Origin: Paenibacillus sp. FSL R10-2734
Lineage (GTDB): Bacteria > Bacillota > Bacilli > Paenibacillales > Paenibacillaceae
Reading direction: 5' to 3'
Length of the DNA: 64,000 nucleotides
NCBI RefSeq assembly: GCF_037963865.1
Contig: NZ_CP150170.1
Span: 5,704,001 to 5,768,000 of the forward strand
Part shown: positions 1-9,960 of the stretch, one piece after another
Position numbering within the stretch: the stretch's first letter is position 1
Layout: each line of letters opens with the position of its first letter
Notes under the pieces: generated by a model
Seen by the model: only the letters and a program-made list of their open reading frames with translations
The model's database searches: none
What the model was told of the DNA's origin: nothing
Program-made: the position numbers and the translations under genes

Positions 1-1
1 A

Positions 2-3000
2 TCTATTCCAGTTAGAACACCTAATGTTACCGTAGTCAAAAGCGCAAGCTTTGCTGACGTCGCTGTAGGAGATACTCTGCTCTACACCTCCATAATCAGC
101 AACAACGGGATTGCAGCAGTTACCAACGTATCGCTTTCAGACAGCATCCCTGCCGGAACTTCACTGGTCTCAGGAAGTGTTACGGTCGGTGGCACCGCAC
201 AGCCATCCGCTAATCCTGGTACGGGGATTTCTGTTGGTGCCATCCCTCCAGGGAATTCCGTTGCCGTCACCTTTCAAGTCAACGTGGTCTCATTACCCAG
301 TCCCGCACAGCTATTGAATAGATCTTCTGCATCCTTCAGCTCGGGATCGTTTACTGGTATTTCACTTTCAAACACAACTACGACTCCGGTATATCAACCG
401 GTAATCCAGATAGTCAAAAGTTCGAACGTTGCCAGTGCCACTGTAGGTGGCAATATTCTCTACACATTGAATGTTCAGAATTCAGGAAATATTGGAGCAG
501 CTGTAATCCTCAGCGATAATATTCCTTCAGGTAGCTCCTTTGTTTCGGGTAGTGTCACGGTTAACGGAGTTGCTAGGCCTGCTGACTCTCCACTAGCAGG
601 AATTAACTTAGGTACTGTAGCCTCAGGGGTTAGTGTTCCTGTGACCTTTCTTGTCTCTGTGCAATCTTTGCCTTCACCACCTGTTCTGAACAATCAGGGC
701 AGCAGCAGCTACACCTACCAACTACCAAGCGGAAGATCATTATCCGGAACCAGTCTTTCCAACATCCTGAGCATTCCGGTCTCCGCTCCAAATATTACGC
801 TAACCAAATCTGCAAGCCTTACTGCAGTAGCGGTCGGCGAGGATCTGACATACACAGTCGTAGTGTCCAACACAAGCAGCGTTGCTGTGAATAACGTCGT
901 CCTCTCTGACCCCATTCCTTCAGGAGGTAATTTTGTAGCAGGAAGCGTTATTGTTGGTGGTTCATCTGTGGCAGCTGCTAACCCAAGTACAGGAATATCA
1001 ATTGGTAGTATTGCAGCAGGAAGCTCTATAACGGTCTCTTTTATAGTGAACGTTGCTTCCTTGCCAAATCCATCGCAGTTTGCAAACAGAGCCAGCGCCT
1101 CTTTCTCATCTGCTGCCTTCACCGGATCTTCACTATCGAACACGGTAGTAACACCGGTGTACCAGCCGATCATTAGTATGGTCAAAAGCGCTAATACAGC
1201 CCAAGCCTCCGTAGGTGGCTCTCTGTCATACTCCATCCTGATCAGCAACAGCGGGAATATTACAACTACTCTGTTGGTAACTGATATCCTTCCACCTCAA
1301 GCCGTCTTTGACACGAACAGTGTAATCATCGGTGGAACGCCTCTGCCCGGATATAATCCGGCAACAGGAATCCCAGTAGGCCCTTTGGCACCAGGTGACA
1401 GCGTATCTGTAAGCTTTCTGGTCACGATAACTGCATTACCTCCTTCACAGATGTTGCTGAACACAGCCTCGGCAACATATAGTTTCACCCTCCCAGACGG
1501 GCGTCAACTCGGAGGAAATGTAGTGTCGAATACGCTCTCTGTCCCTGTTTCTGCACCGAACGTAAGTGTCGTAAAAAGCGTGAACGCTATTTCTGCCGTT
1601 ACAGGCGATATTTTAACATTCACCTCGGTATTGACAAACAACAGCATTGCTACTGTAAGCAACATCATTCTCAGCGATCCTATGCCTGAGAATGTAGCTT
1701 TTATTCCCGGAACCGTAATTGTAGGCAGCATAACCCAGCCGCTAGCAGTTCCGTCCGCCGGTATTCCAATCGGTAGTCTGGGTCCAGGCGCCACAGCTAC
1801 CGTAACATTTGAGGTGAGGATAACGATGCCGATACCATCACAGATTAATAATCAGTCGTCCGTCAGTTTTACATCCGGTGTATTCTCCGGATCTTCTTCA
1901 TCTAATATTACAAGCACACCCGTCACTCAGCCACAGATCTCCTTAGTAAAAAGTGCCGCGGATGGAGACGGCGATTTCGATGCCCTAGTTGTAGGTGATA
2001 CCGTCATCTACACAGTCGTCGTAAGCAATACAGGTAATCTTGCCGCAAATGTAACCCTAACCGATAACATTCCAGCTGGGACTGTTTTTAATCCTAATAG
2101 TGTTATTGTCGGCGGAATGCCACAACCAGGTGCAGCTCCAAATACCGGTATATCCGTAGGGAGTGTCGCACCTGGAGCCAGTATTTCTGTCAGCTTCTCT
2201 GTCGATATCGTCTCCTTGCCAACACCGCAACAAATCAGCAATCAAGCTTCTGCAAGCTTCACCTTTACTCCACCCGACGGTAGACCCTTAAGCGGAACTG
2301 CTGTGTCTAATACCGTCACACTACAGGTTTCTGCTCCTAATATCGTAGTAGTCAAAAGCTCAACCTCTACCTCGGTAGCTATCGGTGATACGGTTACTTA
2401 TAACGTAAACATCACCAATAACGGTTTAGAGGCTGTTAATAGCGTGTTACTAAGCGATCCAACACCAGCAGGTGCTGCTTTTGTGGCGGGCAGCGTATCT
2501 GTAAACGGAGTACCTTTTCCGAATATGAGTCCAGCTTCAGGGATAACTATCGGTACCTTGGCAGCCGGGGCATCAGCGCTAATTGCTTACAGCGTTACCG
2601 CCACCTCTGTTCCTCCCACGGCTACACTCATCAATACTGCATCCGTAACCTTTACTTCAGGTGTTTTTTCTGGTACAACTTTTTCAAATGCAGTTACTAT
2701 TCCTGTATTCCAGCCGAACATTTCTGTTGTCAAAACAGCAAGCACGAATAACGCTACAACAGGTGACGCAGTCAGCTACACACTGACCGTTAGTAACACG
2801 GGGAATTACCCAGCAAGTTTAATCGTTACTGACAACATTCCAGCCGGTACCACCTTCGTTACTAACAGCGTGCTTATTAATGGACTCCCATTAGCGCAAG
2901 CAGATCCGTCTACGGGTATTCCTGCCGGAGTTATTCCTCCCGGTGGTACAACAGCAGTAGTGTTCACAGTAAATATCACCTCATTGCCAAACCCACAACA

Positions 3001-4924
3001 ACTAGTCAATCAGGGAACAGTGACTTATAGCTTCACGCTTCCGGATGGGCGTACACTAGGTGGCTCAGTCCTATCTAATACGATTACTATCCCTGTCTCT
3101 TCTCCTAATCTAGCTGTAGTTAAATCCACTACAACAATATCAACCACGGTTGGGGACACCATCACATATTCCGTCGCTATTACTAATAATGGAATCGAGA
3201 CTGTTAATAATGCTGTATTCACAGATGCCCTTCCTGCGGGAACTACATTTGTATCTGGCAGTGTGCTAGTAGATGGTGTGCCTCGTACGGGGGTTAGCCC
3301 TTCCACGGGGGTAACCTTGGGCAGTATTGCACCAGGTGTAACTGTAACCGTAGTATTCACAGTGAATACAGTCTCATTGCCACCTTCCGGCCTACTAGAT
3401 AATCAGTCAACGGTCAGCTTCACCTCAGGGGTTCTCTCTAATGTAGCCTTCTCTAATATTGTAACAACACCTATTTACTTACCAATTTTAGCCGCAGCCA
3501 AAAGCTCAAACACAATTCAAGCAACAGTTGGGGATACCATTACCTACACGATTAACGTAACCAATACAGGTAATTACGGGGCTTTGGCTACTCTGAGTGA
3601 TACCATCCCATCAGGTACGACATTTGTACCAAACAGTGTACTTATTCAAGGCGCTCCAGCTCCGGGAGCAGATCCTGCGGCAGGCATTCCACTCGGTGTG
3701 ATTTCCGCTGGTGCATCTCTGTCTGTCATGTTCTCAGTACTCATTACGACACTGCCTGCAAGCCAGCAGCTGATTAACCAAGCATCGGTAGCATTTGCTT
3801 ACACATTGCCTGATGGGCGTACCTTTAACAGTTCGATTAATTCCAATACGACAACTATTTCAGTATCCTCACCGAATGTTCTCGTAACTAAGTCTTCACC
3901 AGCTACAGATGCCGTTGTGGGCGATACAATTACCTACAACCTGATAGTTACCAATAGTGGAATCGCTAATATCAGCAACGTAAACATTAGTGATCCAATA
4001 CCAGCAGGTTCTTCGTTTGTTGCTGGCAGTGTGGTCGTTGATGGCACTCCACAGCCTAATGCCAATCCAGCGAATGGTATCTCGCTCGGCACTCTTGCAC
4101 CGGGTGCATCATTTAATGTCTCGTTCAACACCATTGTAAATGTACTGCCTAATCCTGCAACGCTAACTGATCAAGCTTCCGTCAGCTTCACATCTGGAGC
4201 ATTCTCGGGATCCTCATTCTCTAATACACTTGTTATTCCGGTATATCAGCCTATCATCGTTGTTGTCAAAGGCGCGGATAGAACTGCAGCAACGGTCGGA
4301 GATACAATTACTTACTCCCTGAACGTAACGAACACCGGAAATCTAATAGCAAATGTGGTCATAACTGATACCATTCCTAATGGAGCTATCTTTGTTCCAA
4401 ACAGCGTATTAGTTAACGGAGTGCCGCAACCAGGCTCCGATCCGTCTACCGGATTAAATATTGGAGCAGTTGCTCCGGGAAGCACGGTAACAGTGACCAT
4501 AACCCTTCAGGTTACTGTAGCCTCTCTCCCGTCACCGCAGCAATTAGTCAATCAAGCTTCATCAACTTTCTCATTCACACCACCAGATGGTCGACTGCTC
4601 ACCGGAACTTCACTTTCAAACGTCCTAATTATCCCTGTCTCTTCTCCGGATGTGAGTGTCGTTAAGAGCACTACCTCTATAGATGCCGTTGTCGGCGATA
4701 TCATCACCTATACGATTGTTGTCACCAACTTGGGGATTTCGCCAGTCAATAACGTCATCATGGTTGACCCTATCCCAGCAGGCAGCCAGTTTGTAACAGG
4801 CAGCATCACTGTAGACGGAACCCCACGTCCTAATGGCAGCCCGGCTTCCGGTATTGCCATCGGAACGATTGCTGCTGGTGCTACTTCAACCATTACCTTC
4901 CAGGTTCAGGTAGTAGCGTTATGA
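2..4924 (+). CDS. DUF11 tandem-repeat surface/secreted protein, upstream part (5' end outside window)
   Basis: The frame is open from the left edge, so the true start and any signal peptide lie outside. It encodes about 1640 residues made of DUF11 (PF01345/TIGR01451) modules of about 125-135 residues. Each module starts near VVKS, continues VGDTITYT...NTG, then IPAGTTFVxGSV and SLPxPQQLxNQ, and ends near SNT...PV. Twelve full modules and the first part of a thirteenth are present. DUF11 modules are Ig-like beta-sandwiches typical of very long exported or cell-wall proteins; the role here is unknown, with adhesion or envelope structure an inference. The frame hits TGA at 4922-4924 in the middle of module 13, and the rest of that module continues in another frame, so this is probably one gene broken by a frameshift. 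No catalytic residues are visible. Confidence 0.85.
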   Translation, partial: SIPVRTPNVTVVKSASFADVAVGDTLLYTSIISNNGIAAVTNVSLSDSIPAGTSLVSGSVTVGGTAQPSANPGTGISVGAIPPGNSVAVTFQVNVVSLPSPAQLLNRSSASFSSGSFTGISLSNTTTTPVYQPVIQIVKSSNVASATVGGNILYTLNVQNSGNIGAAVILSDNIPSGSSFVSGSVTVNGVARPADSPLAGINLGTVASGVSVPVTFLVSVQSLPSPPVLNNQGSSSYTYQLPSGRSLSGTSLSNILSIPVSAPNITLTKSASLTAVAVGEDLTYTVVVSNTSSVAVNNVVLSDPIPSGGNFVAGSVIVGGSSVAAANPSTGISIGSIAAGSSITVSFIVNVASLPNPSQFANRASASFSSAAFTGSSLSNTVVTPVYQPIISMVKSANTAQASVGGSLSYSILISNSGNITTTLLVTDILPPQAVFDTNSVIIGGTPLPGYNPATGIPVGPLAPGDSVSVSFLVTITALPPSQMLLNTASATYSFTLPDGRQLGGNVVSNTLSVPVSAPNVSVVKSVNAISAVTGDILTFTSVLTNNSIATVSNIILSDPMPENVAFIPGTVIVGSITQPLAVPSAGIPIGSLGPGATATVTFEVRITMPIPSQINNQSSVSFTSGVFSGSSSSNITSTPVTQPQISLVKSAADGDGDFDALVVGDTVIYTVVVSNTGNLAANVTLTDNIPAGTVFNPNSVIVGGMPQPGAAPNTGISVGSVAPGASISVSFSVDIVSLPTPQQISNQASASFTFTPPDGRPLSGTAVSNTVTLQVSAPNIVVVKSSTSTSVAIGDTVTYNVNITNNGLEAVNSVLLSDPTPAGAAFVAGSVSVNGVPFPNMSPASGITIGTLAAGASALIAYSVTATSVPPTATLINTASVTFTSGVFSGTTFSNAVTIPVFQPNISVVKTASTNNATTGDAVSYTLTVSNTGNYPASLIVTDNIPAGTTFVTNSVLINGLPLAQADPSTGIPAGVIPPGGTTAVVFTVNITSLPNPQQLVNQGTVTYSFTLPDGRTLGGSVLSNTITIPVSSPNLAVVKSTTTISTTVGDTITYSVAITNNGIETVNNAVFTDALPAGTTFVSGSVLVDGVPRTGVSPSTGVTLGSIAPGVTVTVVFTVNTVSLPPSGLLDNQSTVSFTSGVLSNVAFSNIVTTPIYLPILAAAKSSNTIQATVGDTITYTINVTNTGNYGALATLSDTIPSGTTFVPNSVLIQGAPAPGADPAAGIPLGVISAGASLSVMFSVLITTLPASQQLINQASVAFAYTLPDGRTFNSSINSNTTTISVSSPNVLVTKSSPATDAVVGDTITYNLIVTNSGIANISNVNISDPIPAGSSFVAGSVVVDGTPQPNANPANGISLGTLAPGASFNVSFNTIVNVLPNPATLTDQASVSFTSGAFSGSSFSNTLVIPVYQPIIVVVKGADRTAATVGDTITYSLNVTNTGNLIANVVITDTIPNGAIFVPNSVLVNGVPQPGSDPSTGLNIGAVAPGSTVTVTITLQVTVASLPSPQQLVNQASSTFSFTPPDGRLLTGTSLSNVLIIPVSSPDVSVVKSTTSIDAVVGDIITYTIVVTNLGISPVNNVIMVDPIPAGSQFVTGSITVDGTPRPNGSPASGIAIGTIAAGATSTITFQVQVVAL

Positions 4925-6603
4925 TTCCCGGCTCACGTACCCAACCTGTCGTAACCAATCAATCCATGGTACTCTTCAACTCGGCAGCGGGTGTTGACGG
5001 TATTGTCTATTCCAATACCGTTAACACCCCGGTCGTGGGCCCGGTACTTTCATTGCTGAAGAGTACAGATAAACTTCATGCCTCTTTAGGTGACACTCTG
5101 GTGTATACCATTAAGGCTGCTAATAATGGAAACACAGAAGCTTTGCTAACGGTGTATGACATTCTTCCAGAAGGTGTATCCTTTATTTCCAACAGCGTGC
5201 TTAGAGACGGTGTGCCTCTTCCCGGGGCTACACCGTCTTCGGGCATAACGCTAGGTTCTATCGCTCCGCAAAGTCAAGTGAGCATCGCCTTTCAAGTCGT
5301 CATCATTTCACTGCCGTCTTCATTAATGCTGCAAAATAAAGCGCTAGGTCGTTTTTCTTTTGCCACACCGGAGGGAAGAATCGTTAACGGAGATCTATAT
5401 TCTAATTCCGTACTAGTTTCTTTACGTTCCTACCAGCTCTCTACTTCGTTGTCTTCAAGCACGCCAACTTCTTTTATAGGGGATGTAGTTACCTACACAT
5501 TGCGGCTTACCAACGAAGGAAACAGTCTTTTAAACCAAATCATCGCAACGATTTCCACTCCGAACGGAGCCGTCTTCATTCCAGGGAGTGTCATTGCTGG
5601 TGGAATCTATTATCCAGAATCCGATCCTACGCAAGGAATATTACTCGGTCAACTTGATAAAGACCTAAGCATTGATATTACTTTTCGCGTTCGTGTTATA
5701 GAGATCCCTCCATCCTCGGAGCTGACCAACTGTGCAGTTGTCACTTATACCGTTGATGATGATTCCAATACAACTGAGAGTAACACGGTGGTTGTCACAC
5801 TCGTTCAGTCGGGAGTCACCATCAGCAAAAGAGTAGATCATGTTACAGCATCTCCAGGCGACAGCCTAAGATACGAGCTTACGGTAACCAACAGCGGGAA
5901 ATTGGCCGTAAATGCGGTCCTGACGGATGCCATACCTTCGGGTACTCTTTTCGTATGGGATAGTGTTCTCATAAACGGAGTGATGCAAAAAGGCGCTCGC
6001 CCTGCTGAAGGCATTCAGCTTGGTACTTTAAGAGGGGGAACTACAGCGGTCGTAGTCTTTCAAGTGAGTATACCTGCAGCCATAAACATTCATGCAGTCG
6101 CAGCTGTACAAAACCATGGCAGTGTGCAGTATACTTTTGTGCTCCCGGACGGACGAACAGTAAGACAAACCTCACGTTCCAATACAGTTACTACCTTAAT
6201 AGTCACACCTGTCATTTCTCTCGAAATTCATGCAAAGCCTACTCTTGTGGAAGCAGGAGAGCGTGTCCAGCTGTGGATCTCACTTACGAATAGTGGAAAT
6301 TGGCCTGCAGAAATATCCTTGAATAGGTTAACACCGGAAAAATGCCTTCTTGATCCCAGCAGCATTGTAATTGACGGCATTCCTAATCCGCAATCTTCAT
6401 ATACAGGCTCCTTGCAGCTAGGTACGGTCAAGGCTGCTGCTACTGTTAACATTAATTATTTTGTCAGGGTAAGTGAACATGTACTAGGTCGTTTCCTTAA
6501 AGGCTTAGTAACTGCTCAATATTTTTTTAATCTAGATGGACGTGAATACACTGGCGAGAGCCTGTCGAACAGTTATATTTTGACCGTGGAAGAGATCAGT
6601 GAA
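2..6603 (+). repeat. 17 DUF11 modules in alternating A/B order
   Basis: Seventeen modules can be read across both frames, averaging close to 390 bp. They alternate strictly between two subtypes up to module 16. B-type modules end with SFTSGxFSGSSxSN followed by TPVYQP. A-type modules carry a short insert with a LPDGR or PPDGR loop and end SNT..PVSAPN. Modules 1-13 are similar to each other; modules 14-17 are clearly diverged. Confidence 0.85.
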
Positions 6604-6606
6604 TAA
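4921..6606 (+). CDS. DUF11 tandem-repeat protein, downstream part after frameshift
   Basis: This frame starts with an ATG overlapping the upstream TGA (ATGA), but its first residues (MIPGS..QPVVTNQS) are the missing second half of DUF11 module 13. Four more modules follow, increasingly diverged. It has no signal peptide and only a weak ribosome site, so it is unlikely to be an independent exported protein. It is better read as the C-terminal part of the upstream gene after a one-base shift, either a real mutation, programmed frameshifting or a sequence error. The protein ends ..LTVEEISE without an LPXTG motif, SLH domain or C-terminal membrane helix, so any cell attachment must come from the unseen N-terminus or partner proteins. 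A 230-bp palindrome-rich gap separates it from yhbH. Confidence 0.75.
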   Translation: MIPGSRTQPVVTNQSMVLFNSAAGVDGIVYSNTVNTPVVGPVLSLLKSTDKLHASLGDTLVYTIKAANNGNTEALLTVYDILPEGVSFISNSVLRDGVPLPGATPSSGITLGSIAPQSQVSIAFQVVIISLPSSLMLQNKALGRFSFATPEGRIVNGDLYSNSVLVSLRSYQLSTSLSSSTPTSFIGDVVTYTLRLTNEGNSLLNQIIATISTPNGAVFIPGSVIAGGIYYPESDPTQGILLGQLDKDLSIDITFRVRVIEIPPSSELTNCAVVTYTVDDDSNTTESNTVVVTLVQSGVTISKRVDHVTASPGDSLRYELTVTNSGKLAVNAVLTDAIPSGTLFVWDSVLINGVMQKGARPAEGIQLGTLRGGTTAVVVFQVSIPAAINIHAVAAVQNHGSVQYTFVLPDGRTVRQTSRSNTVTTLIVTPVISLEIHAKPTLVEAGERVQLWISLTNSGNWPAEISLNRLTPEKCLLDPSSIVIDGIPNPQSSYTGSLQLGTVKAAATVNINYFVRVSEHVLGRFLKGLVTAQYFFNLDGREYTGESLSNSYILTVEEISE

Positions 6607-6657
6607 GAAATCACATATCCCCCATCCCCATGAATATACTTTAGTTACAACCCAAGA

Positions 6658-6773
6658 AGAAACGACGTAGTCGTCTTTTAAAGACGATAACCGTTTCTCG
6701 TAGAAATATATTTTCAAAACATCCCCACAAAGTGAAGCCTTGCTTTCGATACGTACTCAGGTACTTTGCGGGG
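6658..6773. repeat. Two palindromic elements between the DUF11 gene and yhbH
   Basis: A first hairpin spans 6658-6698, with outer arms AGAAACG/CGTTTCT and an inner palindrome TCGTCTTT/AAAGACGA. A second pairs CCCCACAAAGT (6723-6733) with ACTTTGCGGGG (6763-6773), with one mismatch. Neither is followed by a clear T-run, so they look like dispersed intergenic repeats rather than simple terminators. Confidence 0.6.
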
Positions 6774-6837
6774 GCCCAACTATTCTTTACCTAAGGTTCC
6801 TTCAGTCAGCATTTATATTCCATGGGAGGTGGTCATC

Positions 6838-8001
6838 CTGTCGCAATCTTCCGGTCCCTTTTCCTTCGTAGTCTCAAAAGAAGACTGGTCCCTTCATCGC
6901 AAAGGCCATCAGGATCAGGAACGTCATCAGCAGAAGGTCAGAGAAGCCATCAAGGATAATTTGCCGGATCTCGTGACCGAAGAAAATATTATTTTGTCAG
7001 GCGGTAAGCAGATTGTGAAGGTTCCGATCCGCAGTCTGGATGAGTATCGGATTATCTATAACTTCCGTAAGCAAAAGCATGTAGGGCAGGGAGACGGGGA
7101 AAGTCAGGTTGGCGATGTACTTGGTCGCGATTCACAGTCGGCACAGCCCGGCAAAGGGGAAAAAGCAGGTGATCAGCCTGGTCAAGACACCGTGGAAGCA
7201 GAAGTCAATCTGGAGGATCTGGAGGACATCTTATTTCAGGATATGGAATTGCCACATCTGAAGCCAAAGAATAAGGAAGAGATCGAGGTTAAATCCATCA
7301 TCTTCAACGATATCCGAAAAAAAGGTATGATGTCCAACATCGATAAGAAGCGCACCCTGCTGGAGAACCTTCGTCGTAATGCTAGCAGAGGCAATCCCGG
7401 TATTCACAGCATAAGTCCTGATGATCTGCGATACAAAACATGGGATGACATTCGAACGCCTCATTCCAATGCGGTCATTATTGCGATGATGGATACGTCA
7501 GGCAGTATGGGTTCTTTTGAAAAATATTGCGCCCGCAGCTTCTTCTTCTGGATGACCCGTTTTCTGCGCCGTCAGTATGAGAAGGTGGAGATTGTCTTTC
7601 TCGCCCACCATACAGAGGCTAAGGAGGTCAGTGAGCATGATTTCTTCACTCGTGGTGAGAGTGGGGGAACCATCTGTTCCTCCGCCTATCAAAAAGCGAT
7701 TGAGATTATCGATAGCCGATACCCGCCTGCGCAATACAATATTTATCCGTTTCACTTCTCCGATGGTGATAACCTCACCTCCGACAACGAACGTTGTGTG
7801 AAGCTAATCGGAGAACTGCTGAAACGAAGCAATATGTTTGGCTACGGCGAAGTGAACCAGTACAACCGCAGCAGCACGTTAATGTCCGCTTATCGTCATC
7901 TAAAGCACGAACAATTCATGCATTATGTCATAAAAGACAAAAAAGAAGTGTACCAGGCGCTGAAGACCTTCTTCAGTCAAAAAGGCACTGTTAAAACATA
8001 A
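6838..8001 (+). CDS. yhbH: Sporulation protein YhbH (DUF444, vWA-like)
   Basis: The product matches the YhbH/DUF444 family. The N-terminal [17 protein letters not shown] block and [11 protein letters not shown] are family hallmarks. The C-terminal half is a von Willebrand A-like fold with a MIDAS motif DTSGSMG (about residue 220) and HFSDGDN near the end. In Bacillus, YhbH is a sporulation-associated protein often found with the PrkA kinase; the molecular role is unsettled. The start is chosen at CTG 6838 because GGAGG at 6825-6829 lies 8 bases upstream and gives 387 residues, near the family length (about 390). The frame stays open to a TTG at 6766 and a GTG at 6829, but the first lacks a good ribosome site and the second overlaps it. 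A strong terminator follows directly. PrkA and SpoVR are not in the window. Confidence 0.88.
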   Translation: MSQSSGPFSFVVSKEDWSLHRKGHQDQERHQQKVREAIKDNLPDLVTEENIILSGGKQIVKVPIRSLDEYRIIYNFRKQKHVGQGDGESQVGDVLGRDSQSAQPGKGEKAGDQPGQDTVEAEVNLEDLEDILFQDMELPHLKPKNKEEIEVKSIIFNDIRKKGMMSNIDKKRTLLENLRRNASRGNPGIHSISPDDLRYKTWDDIRTPHSNAVIIAMMDTSGSMGSFEKYCARSFFFWMTRFLRRQYEKVEIVFLAHHTEAKEVSEHDFFTRGESGGTICSSAYQKAIEIIDSRYPPAQYNIYPFHFSDGDNLTSDNERCVKLIGELLKRSNMFGYGEVNQYNRSSTLMSAYRHLKHEQFMHYVIKDKKEVYQALKTFFSQKGTVKT

Positions 8002-8010
8002 GCTCCCTTT

Positions 8011-8062
8011 AAACGGGTGTCCCCTCAGCCATTTCATGGCTGAGGGGACACCCGTTTTTTTT
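8011..8062 (+). terminator. Rho-independent terminator of yhbH
   Basis: A 22-bp perfect stem (8011-8032 with 8036-8057) has a 3-base loop and an 8-base T-run at 8055-8062. It starts 10 bases after the yhbH stop. Confidence 0.95.
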
Positions 8063-8137
8063 GGGAGGTTCTCCGCTTTGAACCAAATACCAAACTTCGT
8101 TTGATTCGGGTAACATTCACGCATACAAAGCAGCCTT

Positions 8138-8314
8138 CGGACTCAGATGACCTTATACGCGACTTTTAAACACATTTGGCTTACTATCGGACTCCATAGC
8201 CGCTATTCGCACAAAAAACACCAAAAATCAACCTCTTTCTATGCAATAGCTGCACTGGAGTCCGAAACTACGTTAAAAAGGCGATTAATTGCTAAATAGC
8301 GTCTTCTGAATCCG
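8138..8314. repeat. 177-bp palindromic element of four 50-bp units (two forward, two reverse)
   Basis: Units beginning CGGACTC..ATGACCTTAT or CGGACTCC..GCTATT start at 8138 and 8188 on the plus strand. Matching units end at 8264 and 8314 on the minus strand. Both spacings are exactly 50 and both pairs are centred on 8226, giving one imperfect palindrome. The same architecture occurs at 57586-57764. It fills the convergent gap between yhbH and melA, where no gene is visible. Confidence 0.75.
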
Positions 8315-8336
8315 AAAATATCAGGGGATGAGCTAC

Positions 8337-9842
8337 CTAGTGAACCTTCTCTCTGTCCTTGCCTTTGTCAGATTCACCAGCATTTTTATTCGCTGCTTCC
8401 CGGTCCTGCATCATCTCATCAACCGTCTTCACCTTTAGGCGAGCCGCACCTTCATTGTTAGCATTCGTTGGGATCAGCTCTCCGGTGGACAGCCGTTCCT
8501 TCGCTTTTGCAATAGCTTCGCTATATTGAGGCAGCCATTGCTCTCCGGCCACAAGCATCTCATCGACCATCTGCCAGATTTCTTTCGGATTACATACTGC
8601 ACCTACCAGCGGGTCCATCATAAAGGCTTGACGAAGTAGCTTATCATCTCCATGTACAGCGGCTTCAACAGCAAGACGTTGCACCGAAATGCTGACGTTG
8701 CACACGGCTGCAGGTCCAAGCTGTAATTCACCTACAAGCGGCATGGAGATTCCATTCCGATCCACATAACCCGGTGCTTCGATGATAGCATCATCAGGCA
8801 GATTAGAGATCACGCCGTTGTTCACGATGTTAAAGTGACCTCTGTACACTCTGCCTGTCTCCAACCCTTCAATAATATAAGAGCCATGCTCTTCTCCGCG
8901 GTTCTCCGCCTTATACTCCAGTGCCGGATCCTTCATCCAGTTTGGGAAATCAGTCTCGAACCAATTACGTCCTTCCGTGCAGACGCGCAGATATCCACCA
9001 GTCTCACCGTTAATCCAGCTTCCGAGGTCAATCCAATCCATAATTTCATCGCTGCGTTTACGGTACCATGGCACATATTCACTTAAATGCCCATTGGATT
9101 CAGTACTGTAAAATCCAAAGCGGCGCAGCATATCGATCCGTACTTTTTCCGTCCGACTGAATTCCGGATGCTTCTCAAAAGCTTCTAAAAGTCCCTCAGT
9201 CAAATCTTTACCCTCATGGCTTGCAGCAATATACCAGGTCTGGTGGTTGATGCCCGCACAAACGATATCCACTTCCGATTTCTTCAGTCCATACACATCT
9301 GCAATCTGTTGATGTCCATGCTGCACACCATGACACAAACCAATCGTCCGTACACCACCGTATTTGTTGCAAGCCCAAGTCAGCATAGCCATTGGATTCG
9401 AATAGTTCAGCAAAAGCACATCCGGTGCAGCTACTTCCCTAATATCACGGCATATATTCAGCATTTCTGCAATCCCGCGCTGTCCATACATGATGCCGCC
9501 TGCACAAAGGGTATCCCCTACGCACTGATCAACCCCATATTTTAATGGAATGTCCACATCTGTAGCAAAGGCTTCCAGTCCACCCATGCGAATAGTACAA
9601 AATACGTACTTAGCATCCTTCAGCGCTTCTCTTCGATCCGTTGTCGCCTGGATTTGAATATTTAATCCATTCTCTTTAATATCACGTTGGCACAGCTCGG
9701 TAACCATCTCCAAGTTGTGACTATTAATATCCATAAATGAGACTTCAATATTTTTGAATTCCGGTACAGTTAAAAGGTCCCGCAACAATCCACGAGTAAA
9801 TCCGATACTACCTGCTCCTATAAAAGAAACTTTAAATGACAT
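8337..9842 (-). CDS. melA: Alpha-galactosidase, glycoside hydrolase family 4
   Basis: This is a 501-residue GH4 enzyme of the MelA type, hydrolysing alpha-galactosides such as melibiose and raffinose by the NAD+- and Mn2+-dependent redox mechanism of this family. The N-terminal VSFIGAGSIGFT is the Rossmann NAD-binding loop. GLCHGVQ carries Cys170 and His171, matching the metal-binding region around Cys174 of E. coli MelA, and NHQTW follows. No signal peptide is present, so it acts in the cytoplasm. The start is ATG 9842 because GGAGG sits 9 bases upstream; a frame-extending ATG at 9851 lies too close to that site. An AraC-type regulator lies 118 bp upstream on the same strand and probably controls it. 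No dedicated alpha-galactoside transporter is adjacent. Other GH4 activities are possible, but the overall match is to alpha-galactosidase. Confidence 0.87.
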   Translation of the reverse strand: MSFKVSFIGAGSIGFTRGLLRDLLTVPEFKNIEVSFMDINSHNLEMVTELCQRDIKENGLNIQIQATTDRREALKDAKYVFCTIRMGGLEAFATDVDIPLKYGVDQCVGDTLCAGGIMYGQRGIAEMLNICRDIREVAAPDVLLLNYSNPMAMLTWACNKYGGVRTIGLCHGVQHGHQQIADVYGLKKSEVDIVCAGINHQTWYIAASHEGKDLTEGLLEAFEKHPEFSRTEKVRIDMLRRFGFYSTESNGHLSEYVPWYRKRSDEIMDWIDLGSWINGETGGYLRVCTEGRNWFETDFPNWMKDPALEYKAENRGEEHGSYIIEGLETGRVYRGHFNIVNNGVISNLPDDAIIEAPGYVDRNGISMPLVGELQLGPAAVCNVSISVQRLAVEAAVHGDDKLLRQAFMMDPLVGAVCNPKEIWQMVDEMLVAGEQWLPQYSEAIAKAKERLSTGELIPTNANNEGAARLKVKTVDEMMQDREAANKNAGESDKGKDREKVH

Positions 9843-9960
9843 CCTTATCATCCTCCGGTAATGAATTGGTTGTTCCTGTCCATTGTAGCAAGGGAGCTAT
9901 GGAAAGCGTAACCAATATCATGACCTCTTTTGAATGAAGGTGTCAAAAATCCTAACCTAT

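Noticed and set aside
475..4893. Many open frames of 60-180 codons on the minus strand inside the DUF11 gene
   Set aside because: They recur at the same place in each repeat module, lack ribosome sites, and are mirror frames of the repetitive coding strand.
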